Of a stretch of DNA of 64,000 bases, positions 1-7,259 are shown in pieces. The stretch's first letter is position 1; each line of letters starts with the position of its first letter. The notes under the pieces are model-generated. The model was not told the DNA's origin and ran no database searches. It saw nothing but the letters and a program-made list of their open reading frames with translations. This DNA is from CBDANW01 sp965197825 (GTDB taxonomy: Bacteria; Acidobacteriota; Vicinamibacteria; Marinacidobacterales; DATDRI01). A program made the position numbers and the translations under genes. The DNA lies in assembly GCA_965197825.1 (NCBI GenBank), contig CBDANW010000003.1, forward strand, positions 1,116,001-1,180,000, written 5' to 3'.

Positions 1-2
1 AG

Positions 3-164
3 TACGGTCTTGGTGTGATCACCGAGGTCGATCCCCAGTACACCACCATCAACTTCGATGAGCACGGCAAGAAGAAGTTCGTCACCGAAATCGTTAGCCT
101 CAAGGGCAGCGATGAGCCACCCCCCAAGCGCCGGCGGGGGGGTCGCAAACCGAAAGCCTCGTAG
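3..164 (+). CDS. C-terminal end of a truncated protein with a basic tail
   Basis: An open frame enters from the left edge and stops at a TAG at 162-164, giving 53 residues. It starts YGLGVITEVDPQ and contains TINFDEHGKKKFV, then a basic Lys/Arg-rich tail. The pattern of Gly-x-Gly-Val-Ile, then a hydrophobic strand, then F-D-x-x-G-x-K-K-F resembles the small SH3-like module found at the C-terminus of UvrD/PcrA-type helicases (DUF3553-like). That match is by eye only. The rest of the gene lies outside the window, so the full protein cannot be named. The next gene is convergent. Confidence 0.55.
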   Translation, partial: YGLGVITEVDPQYTTINFDEHGKKKFVTEIVSLKGSDEPPPKRRRGGRKPKAS

Positions 165-178
165 GTCTGAGCTCGCCA

Positions 179-436
179 TCACTCGACGAGATCGTTCTCG
201 TCGAGCGCAAAGTCCCCTTTATCCGCAGCGGCTAGAAGCTCGCGTGCCCGTTCCGCATCGGCTTCTGGGACATGGATCTCGACCAGCCCCAGACCGTCAA
301 CGGTGAAGCCATGCGTCTTGCGCAGGCTTTCGCCTTGAAACGAGCACGGCATGTCGTTTGCCTCGAGAAAAGCGCGAACCTGCTGCGCGTCGATTTCACC
401 GCTGGCTGTATAGACGCAGGTAGATTTCTTGTTCAC
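179..436 (-). CDS. DUF2007-like small protein
   Basis: A protein of 85 residues, starting NKKSTCVYTASGEIDAQQV and including AFLEANDMPCSFQGES and LVEIHVPEADAERARELL. This is the pattern of the DUF2007 family (ferredoxin-like fold, called a putative prokaryotic signal-transducing protein), whose function is not established. I chose the GTG at 436 because the upstream gene on the same strand stops at 457. The in-frame ATG at 493 would overlap that gene by 37 bp and add a Pro/Arg-rich stretch unlike the family. The tail after the domain is acidic. It is probably co-transcribed with the lipoprotein gene upstream. Confidence 0.7.
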   Translation of the reverse strand: MNKKSTCVYTASGEIDAQQVRAFLEANDMPCSFQGESLRKTHGFTVDGLGLVEIHVPEADAERARELLAAADKGDFALDENDLVE

Positions 437-456
437 AGGGGCGCTCGGGCGGGCAG

Positions 457-873
457 CTAGCGAACGGTCCAACGGTCGAGCTCGGTGTCCCACAGGTACT
501 CGATGTTCTTGTCGAACTCATCGGTGGAAGTCGAACCGTCGGGATCGTACACTCGGCTGGTGATCTTGAAACGAATGGTTCCGCGCCATGGAGGACCGTT
601 TTCGTTCGACGGCTTTCGCACCTGCACGTCTTCGATCTCCCAGTTGGCCGTCACCCCAAACGCGGGATCCAGTTTTTCGCCCTCCGCCTTCAACTCTTGA
701 GCCTCTTCCCGCAGAAGTGAGAGAACCTCCTCCTGCGCCGGCGCGCCGGCGCCGATCGTACCGCAGGAGCCTAGGAGGGCGGCCAGAAGCGCCACCGTGG
801 CGATCGAGGTCTTCTTCCTTCGTCCCGGGCTCGGAACGAGAGTCCGACGTTGCATCGTCAGGTTGTGCTGCAT
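457..873 (-). CDS. Putative lipoprotein of unknown function
   Basis: A protein of 138 residues. After a basic N-terminus there is a hydrophobic stretch (SIATVALLAALLGSC) ending in a lipobox-like LGSC, which predicts a lipid-anchored envelope protein. The mature part has a short helix rich in Glu and Leu, then β-rich sequence with alternating polar and hydrophobic residues, ending in LWDTELDRWTVR. I do not recognise a named family. The start could be the ATG at 873 or the ATG at 855; neither has a clear ribosome binding site. It is followed 20 bp later by the DUF2007-like gene on the same strand. Confidence 0.65.
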   Translation of the reverse strand: MQHNLTMQRRTLVPSPGRRKKTSIATVALLAALLGSCGTIGAGAPAQEEVLSLLREEAQELKAEGEKLDPAFGVTANWEIEDVQVRKPSNENGPPWRGTIRFKITSRVYDPDGSTSTDEFDKNIEYLWDTELDRWTVR

Positions 874-909
874 GGAACGAGGCTAGCAGGCCGCCATGGC
901 GAGGTCAAC

Positions 910-1132
910 CTAGTGCCCTGTATCAGTAATTCGTCACCTAAGTCTCGGCCCCTTTTGCGTGCTGGCTTCGTTGCGCCATCGTTCCAATTCGGCCTTCGGC
1001 CTAGCCCTCCGCTCGACAAGCTCGCTGCGGAAGGCGGCTCGAAATATCCAGATATGACTTCGTCGGCACGCCTTGCCAGCACACAAAATGGCCTCGAGCC
1101 TTAGGCAACGATCTACTGATACGGGACACTAG
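910..1132. repeat. MITE-like element, copy 1 (about 223 bp)
   Basis: The element starts CTAGTGCCCTGTATCAGTA and ends TACTGATACGGGACACTAG, so it has 19-bp imperfect terminal inverted repeats. It is about 95 percent identical by eye to the copy at 11806-12029 and to the split copy at 53511-55176. The ends fall inside CTAG, consistent with a TA target duplication within a CTAG target, as known for the IS630/Tc1-mariner superfamily. It encodes no plausible transposase and is therefore a non-autonomous element. An internal short palindrome (ATATCCAGATAT) is conserved. Confidence 0.85.
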
Positions 1133-1133
1133 C

Positions 1134-1181
1134 CAAAGAAAAAGGACCGGCCTCCATAAGCGCGGGAGGTGCCGGTCCTCT
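1134..1181 (-). terminator. Rho-independent terminator for the leftward genes ending at 1210
   Basis: The arms 1143-1155 (AGGACCGGCCTCC) and 1164-1179 pair into a GC-rich hairpin. On the minus strand the hairpin is followed by a T-rich run (positions 1144 down to 1135). This is the layout of an intrinsic terminator for the two small genes at 1210-1698. Confidence 0.8.
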
Positions 1182-1209
1182 TGTAAAGAGGTGTAACGAG
1201 CGGCCGAGC

Positions 1210-1494
1210 CTAGTGCCACTTGATGGCGTCGTTCATCTCGGCGATCGCGTTCTCCACGGCTTTCGGTCTACCGGTCAAGTACTTTCCCGCCATGGGATCG
1301 GCGGCGCGAAAATCGAGCGATCCAACTTTCCGTGTCGTCGTCTCTCGAATGTAGATCTTCCCAGTCGGGAAGTTATGCGGGACGGCAACGGCCTCCAAGA
1401 AGGCGATCGGTGCGAACTCCATGAACTCATCGATAGGCATGGTGATGCTGAGCTCGGCGTCTATCTTCCCGGCGTAATCGGCCGAGTCATGCAA
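1210..1494 (-). CDS. Unknown small protein, or second half of a gene split by a UGA
   Basis: A frame of 94 codons from a TTG at 1494, preceded by a good Shine-Dalgarno sequence (GAGGT, 4 nt before TTG). The product includes ELSITMPIDEFMEFAPIAFLEAV and GKIYIRETTTRKVG and ends AEMNDAIKWH. It has no signal peptide. It is exactly in frame with the secreted ORF at 1510-1698, with a single UGA and five sense codons between. So it is either a separate translationally coupled gene or the second half of a longer secreted protein broken by a nonsense codon. I do not recognise the family. Confidence 0.5.
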   Translation of the reverse strand: MHDSADYAGKIDAELSITMPIDEFMEFAPIAFLEAVAVPHNFPTGKIYIRETTTRKVGSLDFRAADPMAGKYLTGRPKAVENAIAEMNDAIKWH

Positions 1495-1509
1495 TCTTAC
1501 CTCGCAGCT

Positions 1510-1698
1510 TCAGCGATCGGCTTTCCGGATCTTCTCGCCATAACCCTCCATCATTTCGGCCACTTTGGAGTCCAGTTTCTGCTGGAGGGCCTTCTGGTAA
1601 TTCTCCTGGCGACCCTTGTTCTGGGCGTGGACGTTCGAAGAAATCATCAACCCCGCGATCGCCGTCAGCGCCAGCGACCAAATCGCAACTCCTCTCAT
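1510..1698 (-). CDS. Small secreted protein of unknown function
   Basis: Sixty-two residues starting MRGVAIWSLALTAIAGLM, a signal peptide with a likely cleavage after NVHAQ. The remainder is a charged helix (QENYQKALQQKLDSKVAEMM, then EGYGEKIRKADR). It stops at a UGA (1510-1512), after which the same frame stays open to 1210. Read together, the two parts would make a secreted protein of about 162 residues. Family unknown. Confidence 0.5.
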   Translation of the reverse strand: MRGVAIWSLALTAIAGLMISSNVHAQNKGRQENYQKALQQKLDSKVAEMMEGYGEKIRKADR

Positions 1699-1889
1699 TC
1701 ACTCACCTTCATAGGATGCTCTAGCTCGAGCAGGTTTAGCCGTCGTCTCTGAGTTCTTGCGAAGAGCGTCTTAAGCGGACGACCCTCCGATAAGGGAAAG
1801 TTTCCTTGGTTGATCGAATTTTTTATTGTAACACGCGATGCCGCAGAGGTCCAAGAGTTGACGACCTCCCGAGACTGCCGGCGATGAAA

Positions 1890-2860
1890 TTACTGGTTTG
1901 TATACAACGGTTTGGCGGGTTCCCCAAGCTCGAGGGGGGAATGGGAAAAAGCGGCCTCGGCGGATGTTGGAGGGACACCGTCACGAAGGACTAGGTTCTC
2001 ACCGGAAAGGGCGCTCAGACGCGGCCCAGGCAGCACGATGCCCAGTAGGTTGAGCGGATCGGCAGCCGCGAGCCGAACCTCTTCGTCGTCCTTGTCGGCC
2101 CGGCGAACCGACCGCAGGAGCTCGACGGCCTCGGGCAAAGCGTACTGCTCGCCCAAGAACCCACCTACGAAACTGCCGCCGCGGAAAGCTCGTAGCCCTG
2201 GAGCTGACGGATGATCTCGAGAGTCCCGTCGACACCATGCAAGCGATTCCCTGAGCTCACGTGTTGCCATCGGAGAAGGAAACGCATGAAGTCTTGTGTC
2301 GTGACCGGCTCGATCTCACGCCGCAATTTGCCGAGAGTCAGGCGGTGAATGCGCGCCAACAACCTGCGGTTACACCATTCGATCTCGGGATTCGAGCCGT
2401 CCCGCCGACGGAACTGTCCGCGCAGCACTTGGCCTTCCCCTTCCAGCTTCAGGAGTCCCGCGTCGACGACTTCCCTCGGCAACGCCAGACGCTCGGCTAA
2501 TCCGGTGGCGGTCTGTGGACCGGTAGACTCCAGCCAACCGCGAAGAATCTCCGCGGCTGCTGCTTCTCGGCCCTCGGGAACGCCGCCCGCCGGTGGTACC
2601 GAGTCGATCTCCGTCGCAAAATCCCCTTCTGGATGAGCCACCCTCACCAGATCCATTCGCTCCGCTGCCACCCAAAACCCTTTGTTGCCAACTCGCAGCG
2701 TGGTGGCGCGACGTTCCTTCGAAAGCTCAGCCAAGAAAGGCTCCCACTCCGCCATCGGTTCCGCGGTGGCGAGCGTCAACATCGCGTCGTGAAGCTCGTC
2801 TGCGTCACGCACCACCGGCCAGGATTCCGACTCGACTTCCGTGATTGCTGCCGGATCCAA
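1890..2860 (-). pseudogene. Remnant of a Lhr-like DEAD/DEAH helicase (C-terminal part)
   Basis: The frame 2860-2165 encodes a sequence typical of the C-terminal region of large Lhr-family ATP-dependent helicases: RDADELHDAMLTL, FWVAAERMDLV, RLLARIHRLTLGKLRREIEP, QDFMRFLLRWQHV. The motifs continue in another frame (about 2187-1985) with FVGGFLGEQYALPEAVELLR and ADPLNLLGIVLPG, so there is a frameshift near 2170-2190. The helicase motor domains are missing: there is no coding sequence upstream of 2860, and the C-terminus drifts into unrelated sequence after VLRDGVP. This is a decayed fragment with no expected activity. Confidence 0.8.
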
Positions 2861-2995
2861 AGAGCCTGCCTCTTCGACCAGCTCACCAGGAAGTGTAAGG
2901 CACTGAGCTGATTCTTTGTTTCGGATATTGTAGCTATTTTCATCAGCCTGTTATGGCTTGATCTATAGCGCCGGTCAAACGCTAGAGGAGATCCC

Positions 2996-4774
2996 TCACT
3001 GAATCAGGCTCTTACGCTGGTAGAGCCGGCCGTCTCGGAAGCCGAGACGCCGGTAGTACTCTCTCGTGCCGACACTGGAGATGACCGCCAGGCTCGAAAA
3101 GCCGACTTCCCGGGCGAGCGCGTCCGCGCGACCGATGAGCCTTCGCCCCAGGCCGGCGTGTTGCGCCTTCCGTTCGTCTTTCTCTCCTAGAGCCGCAGCG
3201 GCACCGTAGACGTGGACCTCGCGGATCATGGCGCTCGTTCGAATCTCGTCGATGAAAGAGTCCCGGTCCGGCAGGGCAAGCCGTAAGAACCCGGCGATCC
3301 GATCGTCTTCGTTGATGAACTGCAAGAAGACCTCGTCTCCGATGGAGCTGCGGTAGCGAATCTCGTCGAGCCGCATCCCGTCCTCTCGGATGCGCTCGCC
3401 CCGGATTTCCCGACTCCGAATGTCCCGGCACTTATGGCCTCGTGCGGCTAGCTCGGCTTCCGCGAGGCCTCGGAAGTTCGTCGTCTTGTTTCCATCCAGG
3501 ATGTCGTCGCCCGGGATGTCCCGGATCACGCGACTGACACGGCAGTAGCTGGGCACGACCGAAAGGCACGCCACCAGTACTTCCAGAAGCTCGTCGTGTG
3601 TGTAGGGTCGCCACTCCCCTGCCCGATAGGCGTTCATTAGCTCCGCGCTCTCGATCAAGCTGCACGGATAGATTTTGAGCTCATCCGGCCGGAAATCCTG
3701 GTCGGAGAATAGCTGCACGAAGTCAGCGATGTCGCGATCGGGCGAGGAGCCGTGGAGATTCGGCATCCAATGAGCCTGGATCTTGAAGCCTGCCTGTCGC
3801 AGGAGCCGAATGGCTCTGCGCGTGGTCGTCACGTCGTGGCCGCGCTTGTTCAGAGTCAGAACGTCATCGGAAAGGCTCTGGATCCCAATCTGCACCTTGG
3901 TCGCACCCAGGCCGCGCATGCGCTCCACCTCGGCCTCGGTCACGTGGTCCGGCCTCGTCTCCACGGACAGCCCCACGCAGCGGTGGGAGCAGGTCTCGTT
4001 CAGGAAGTGCGCGCGCTCGAGATCGGTGAGCGAAGAGCACTCCGTTTCGTTGACCAATTCACCATCTTCGACCGATCGCAAGAAGCCGGAGACGATGTCG
4101 TTGTACGGATTGGATTCGAACTCCCCGTCGATTCGCTCGGCGAGATCCAGGTAGTTCACGCGGCGGTGATTGGAGCTCTCCCGAGGGTTCTCGCTATCGA
4201 AGTCGTTCATGGCGTCGAAACAACGCCGGACGAACCAATACTGGTAGCCCTCGGGGTAAAAAGACCAGGTCCCGCCAAGAACGATGAGCTCGATCTTCTC
4301 GATGGGATGGCCCATGCGCCGTAGTGCACCGAGGCGTGAGTACGTTTGCTCGTACGGATCGAAGGCGTGTTGCGCGGCCCGCTGCGCTCCAGGCTCGCGG
4401 GAAAGATAACTCTTGGGCATGCGCACGTCGTTGGGACAAAAAATGCATTGGCCGGGGCAAGGAAACGGCTTAGTCAGGATCGTCACCGGGGTGACGCCGC
4501 TCAGCGTCCGCACCGGCTTCATCCTCAGCTTCTCGACGAACCGATCGGAACGAGGCGACCAACCTTCGAGCTTCGCCAGGTGGTGGTAGCCCTGGATGAT
4601 CTCGCTCTTCGAGAAGTACTCTTTTCCGTCTTTGGGATACTTCCTGAGAATCCGATCGAGCTGGATGGGTCGGGTCGGAGGGGCTGCTTCGATCTCCCCG
4701 ATGATGGTACGGAGCTCTCGCTCGTAACGCTCGGGCTCGAAGCGGTACGGTGTCAACCAGGTCGTTTTTTTCAT
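2996..4774 (-). CDS. elp3: Elp3-like tRNA uridine(34) acetyltransferase (radical SAM plus GNAT)
   Basis: A protein of 592 residues with the full Elp3 architecture. The radical SAM domain carries the cluster cysteines C106, C110 and C113 (CPGQCIFCPND). It also has the Elp3 signatures IVLGGTWSFYPE, CVGLSVETRPDHV, TKVQIGIQSL and KIYPCSLIESAELM. The C-terminal GNAT domain includes VHVYGAAAALGE, HAGLGRRLIGRADALA and SVGTREYYRRLGF. In eukaryotes and archaea Elp3 uses acetyl-CoA and SAM to build the cm5 side chain on wobble uridine. Bacterial homologues are known but sporadic. The ATG at 4774 is only 11 bp from the GTG of a divergent methyltransferase that resembles Trm9, the enzyme that acts after Elp3 in eukaryotes. 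The start fits the family; no strong Shine-Dalgarno is visible. Confidence 0.93.
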   Translation of the reverse strand: MKKTTWLTPYRFEPERYERELRTIIGEIEAAPPTRPIQLDRILRKYPKDGKEYFSKSEIIQGYHHLAKLEGWSPRSDRFVEKLRMKPVRTLSGVTPVTILTKPFPCPGQCIFCPNDVRMPKSYLSREPGAQRAAQHAFDPYEQTYSRLGALRRMGHPIEKIELIVLGGTWSFYPEGYQYWFVRRCFDAMNDFDSENPRESSNHRRVNYLDLAERIDGEFESNPYNDIVSGFLRSVEDGELVNETECSSLTDLERAHFLNETCSHRCVGLSVETRPDHVTEAEVERMRGLGATKVQIGIQSLSDDVLTLNKRGHDVTTTRRAIRLLRQAGFKIQAHWMPNLHGSSPDRDIADFVQLFSDQDFRPDELKIYPCSLIESAELMNAYRAGEWRPYTHDELLEVLVACLSVVPSYCRVSRVIRDIPGDDILDGNKTTNFRGLAEAELAARGHKCRDIRSREIRGERIREDGMRLDEIRYRSSIGDEVFLQFINEDDRIAGFLRLALPDRDSFIDEIRTSAMIREVHVYGAAAALGEKDERKAQHAGLGRRLIGRADALAREVGFSSLAVISSVGTREYYRRLGFRDGRLYQRKSLIQ

Positions 4775-4785
4775 AGACTCAAGCA

Positions 4786-5562
4786 GTGAATCGGGAAACT
4801 ATTCTAGCACTCAACCGAATCAACAAGGAGTTCTACAGCCAGCGCGTCGAGGAGTTCGTCGCTACGCGACGGCGCCCCTGGCGAGGATGGCTGCGCCTGC
4901 TGGAACCGCTGAAAGAATCCGAAGACCCCCTCTCGGTGCTGGACGTCGGCTGTGGGAATGGGCGATTCGCGATGTTTCTGAGGGAACACCTTAAGAAGCC
5001 TTTCCGGTATCTGGGCATCGAGTTCAGCGCCACCGCGCTCGAGCACGCTCGCAAGAACCTCTCCGAGATGGTATCGGTGACACTGCTAGAGCACGACGTC
5101 ACTGCCCATCTAACCGACCACCTCGTCCCACCCGACGTGCCCACTGATTTCTCGTTGATCGCGCTCTTCGGGTTTCTGCATCATATCCCGGGCGACCGGA
5201 CTCGGAAGACTCTCCTCATCGAGCTCGCGCGGCATTTGGGTCCTAACGGAATCCTCGTCTTCTCCGTGTGGCAGTTTGGCCGCTTCGAGAGGTTTCGAAA
5301 GAAGATCGTTCCCTGGAAAGACTTCCTCGCGGGAACGGAAACCTCCATCGATCCAGGTGACCTCGAGCCAGGGGACCACATCCTTTCTTGGGGAGATACC
5401 GACCCCGCCTATCGGTTCTGCCATTTCACGGACTCGGAGGAGACCTCCCGCCTTGTGTCCTCCCTCCCGCTCGAGTGCGTCGAAGTGTTTTCTGCGGATG
5501 GACATACGAATGACCTCAATCAGTACTTTCTCCTGAAACAACGTCCCCAACAGGCCTCCTAG
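4786..5562 (+). CDS. Trm9/ALKBH8-like SAM-dependent methyltransferase
   Basis: A protein of 258 residues. The N-terminus (RINKEFYSQRVEEFVATRR, then PWRGWLRLLE) matches the start of the Trm9/ALKBH8 methyltransferase fold (Y/F-x-x-x-A/V-x-x-F-x-x-T-R-x-x-P-W). Motif I is LDVGCGNGRF (residues 52-61), and FGFLHHIPG follows. The end contains W-G-D-x-D-x-A-Y-R-F-C-H-F, which parallels the R-Y-Y-H-L-F segment of Trm9, and NDLNQYFLL. In eukaryotes Trm9 methylates cm5U34 to mcm5U34, the step after Elp3. Here the gene is divergent from elp3 with only 11 bp between start codons. That supports a shared pathway, but substrate is inferred. The start is GTG; no ribosome binding site fits in the gap, so a leaderless or overlapping 5' end is possible. 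Confidence 0.72.
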   Translation: MNRETILALNRINKEFYSQRVEEFVATRRRPWRGWLRLLEPLKESEDPLSVLDVGCGNGRFAMFLREHLKKPFRYLGIEFSATALEHARKNLSEMVSVTLLEHDVTAHLTDHLVPPDVPTDFSLIALFGFLHHIPGDRTRKTLLIELARHLGPNGILVFSVWQFGRFERFRKKIVPWKDFLAGTETSIDPGDLEPGDHILSWGDTDPAYRFCHFTDSEETSRLVSSLPLECVEVFSADGHTNDLNQYFLLKQRPQQAS

Positions 5563-5665
5563 GCGAGGCCAAGCCGGTAGCCCGAGCGGCCCCACCGAAT
5601 CGGCCCTCGTCTCGGCGTTTTGAGGTATATTGATGCGTGAACGTGTCGATTCTAGGAGGAAACGC

Positions 5666-6187
5666 ATGCGTGCATGGCTCGTGATTGGAATCATAGTAAT
5701 GACCGCCGCGGTTGCGGCCCCACAAGGGCTGCAGGTCGGCGACATGGCCCCCGAGTTCGAGCTCGAGGGCTCGGACGGGACTACCTATCGTCTCTCGGAT
5801 TTTCGCGACAAGCAGGCGGTTGTGATCGCCTGGTTTCCCAGAGCTTATACGCGCGGCTGCACCATCGAATGCAAGTCGTTAGCGGAGAATGGACATCTAA
5901 TAAAGGAATACGATGCCGCCTATTTCATGGCCAGCGTCGATCCCATCGAAGACAACAAGGGTTTCGCCGCGGAGCAGAACGCCGACTTCCCTCTTCTGAG
6001 CGATCCATCTAAAGAAGTAGCGACGGCATACGGCGTCCTGAATGCCGAACGCGGTGTCGCGAGGCGTTGGACGTTCTATATCGGAAAAGATGGCAAGGTT
6101 GCCGCCATCGATACCGAAGTCGAGCCGGCTACTTCGGCGGAGGATATGGCCGCTAAGCTCGGCGAGTTGGAAGTCGAGCGGCGGTAG
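5666..6187 (+). CDS. Exported peroxiredoxin of the Bcp/PrxQ type
   Basis: A protein of 173 residues. The N-terminal 18 residues (MRAWLVIGIIVMTAAVAA) form a signal peptide, so this is a periplasmic thiol peroxidase. The AhpC/TSA fold begins LQVGDMAPEFELEG. The catalytic motif is PRAYTRGCTIEC, with peroxidatic C65 and a resolving-type C69 four residues on, as in atypical 2-Cys PrxQ enzymes. I chose the ATG at 5666 over the ATGs 30-36 bp upstream because a strong TAGGAGG lies at 5651-5657. The dehydratase gene follows after 40 bp on the same strand. Confidence 0.88.
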   Translation: MRAWLVIGIIVMTAAVAAPQGLQVGDMAPEFELEGSDGTTYRLSDFRDKQAVVIAWFPRAYTRGCTIECKSLAENGHLIKEYDAAYFMASVDPIEDNKGFAAEQNADFPLLSDPSKEVATAYGVLNAERGVARRWTFYIGKDGKVAAIDTEVEPATSAEDMAAKLGELEVERR

Positions 6188-6227
6188 GAAGACGCTCTAC
6201 CAGCCCGTCAAGTTCTTGGAGCGACCC

Positions 6228-7190
6228 ATGGAACAGGTCGTAAGGCAGTCCCTCCAAGAAGTGCGGGATGCTGCGGAGCGGATCCAAGACGTCATTGTCC
6301 ACACGCCCCTGGTGTCTCTGCATACTTACCAGGACACCAGCGACATCTTACTGAAGCCGGAGATCCATCAGGCGGTCGCGTCTTTCAAGCTACGCGGAAT
6401 CTTCAACGCCGCCGCCTGCCTCACCGACCAGGAGAAAGAGCGCGGGCTGACCACGGTGAGCGCCGGAAACACCGCGCAGGCGCTGGCCTGGACAGCCTGC
6501 TACTTCGGCGTCTCGGCGCGGAGCCTCATGCCCGACACCGCCCCCCGCTCCAAGATCGAAGCGGTGCGCGCTCGAGGTGCCACACCCGTCTTGGTACCGG
6601 TGGAAGACCTCTTCCGCTATCTCCGCGAGCGCGGTTGGGAATCCGAGGCTTACACCTACATTGATCCGTGGACCGACCGGAAAGTGATGACCGGACACGG
6701 CAGTATCGGTCTCGAGATCCTGGCCGATTGTCCGGATGTCGATACGGTTTTCGCCTCGGTGGGAGGCGGCGGGCTTATTGCCGGCGTAGGAAGCGCCCTC
6801 AAGGCGCTCAAGACCCCGGTAAAACTGATCGGGGTCGAGCCTGCGGGCTGCCCGTCGCTTCACGCGAGCTTCGAAGCCGGCAAGCCCGTATCGGTGGAAT
6901 GCCATACCATCTGTGACGGCGTGGCGGTTCCCTACATTACGGAAGGAATGTATCCCCTGTTGCGAGAGCTCGTCGATGAAGTCGTCCTAGTGTCCGAAAC
7001 GGATGTGAAACGAGCTATCCGGCGCCTCGCCCTCGAGGACAAGCTCGTCGTGGAAGGAGCGGGCGCTCTTCCCGTGGCGGCCGCCCTGGCCATGCCGAAG
7101 GAAAAAAGAGGCAGGAGCGTCGCGGTCGTGTCCGGCGGCAACATCGACGCCGACGAACTCGCAGCGATAATTTCGGGGACAGCTACTTAA
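6228..7190 (+). CDS. PLP-dependent threonine/serine dehydratase-like enzyme
   Basis: A protein of 320 residues of fold type II PLP enzymes. The PLP lysine lies in VASFKLRGIFNA, the substrate loop is SAGNTAQALAW, and the phosphate-binding glycine loop is ASVGGGGLIAGV. Near the C-terminus there is VEGAGALPVAAAL and VSGGNID. It has no regulatory ACT domain, so it resembles catabolic threonine dehydratase or serine racemase rather than biosynthetic IlvA. The usual S/G-x-N-H-A-Q motif reads SAGNTAQ, with Thr in place of His, so substrate preference is uncertain. The ATG at 6228 has GGAG upstream. The stop codon and last seven codons lie inside a 27-bp inverted repeat (7169-7237). Confidence 0.85.
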   Translation: MEQVVRQSLQEVRDAAERIQDVIVHTPLVSLHTYQDTSDILLKPEIHQAVASFKLRGIFNAAACLTDQEKERGLTTVSAGNTAQALAWTACYFGVSARSLMPDTAPRSKIEAVRARGATPVLVPVEDLFRYLRERGWESEAYTYIDPWTDRKVMTGHGSIGLEILADCPDVDTVFASVGGGGLIAGVGSALKALKTPVKLIGVEPAGCPSLHASFEAGKPVSVECHTICDGVAVPYITEGMYPLLRELVDEVVLVSETDVKRAIRRLALEDKLVVEGAGALPVAAALAMPKEKRGRSVAVVSGGNIDADELAAIISGTAT

Positions 7191-7237
7191 TCTTGTATCG
7201 TGGCTCACTTCAAGATTAAGTAGCTGTCCCCGAAATT
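7169..7237. repeat. 27-bp perfect inverted repeat between convergent genes
   Basis: The arms 7169-7195 (AATTTCGGGGACAGC then TACTTAATCTTG) and 7211-7237 are exact reverse complements, separated by 15 nt. A further CCGAAATTATC at 7240-7250 mirrors GATAATTTCGG at 7166. The left arm holds the 3' end and TAA stop of the dehydratase gene; the right arm ends 23 bp before the stop of hppA. The hairpin could act as a bidirectional terminator or mRNA stabiliser. Its sequence also looks like a REP-type palindrome of the kind mobilised by RAYT transposases; no such transposase is in the window. Confidence 0.85.
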
Positions 7238-7259
7238 GTCCGAAATTATCACGAAATAG

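Noticed and set aside
1001..1219. Conserved minus-strand ORF in MITE copies 1 and 2 (GHFVCWQGVPTK...)
   Set aside because: The same peptide appears in both copies only because the DNA is repeated. It has no ribosome binding site, runs into different flanks and is absent as a frame in the third copy.
1495..1512. Selenocysteine codon at the UGA between the two small ORFs
   Set aside because: There is no convincing SECIS-like hairpin just after the UGA, no Cys/Sec context typical of redox proteins, and the second ORF has its own good ribosome binding site.
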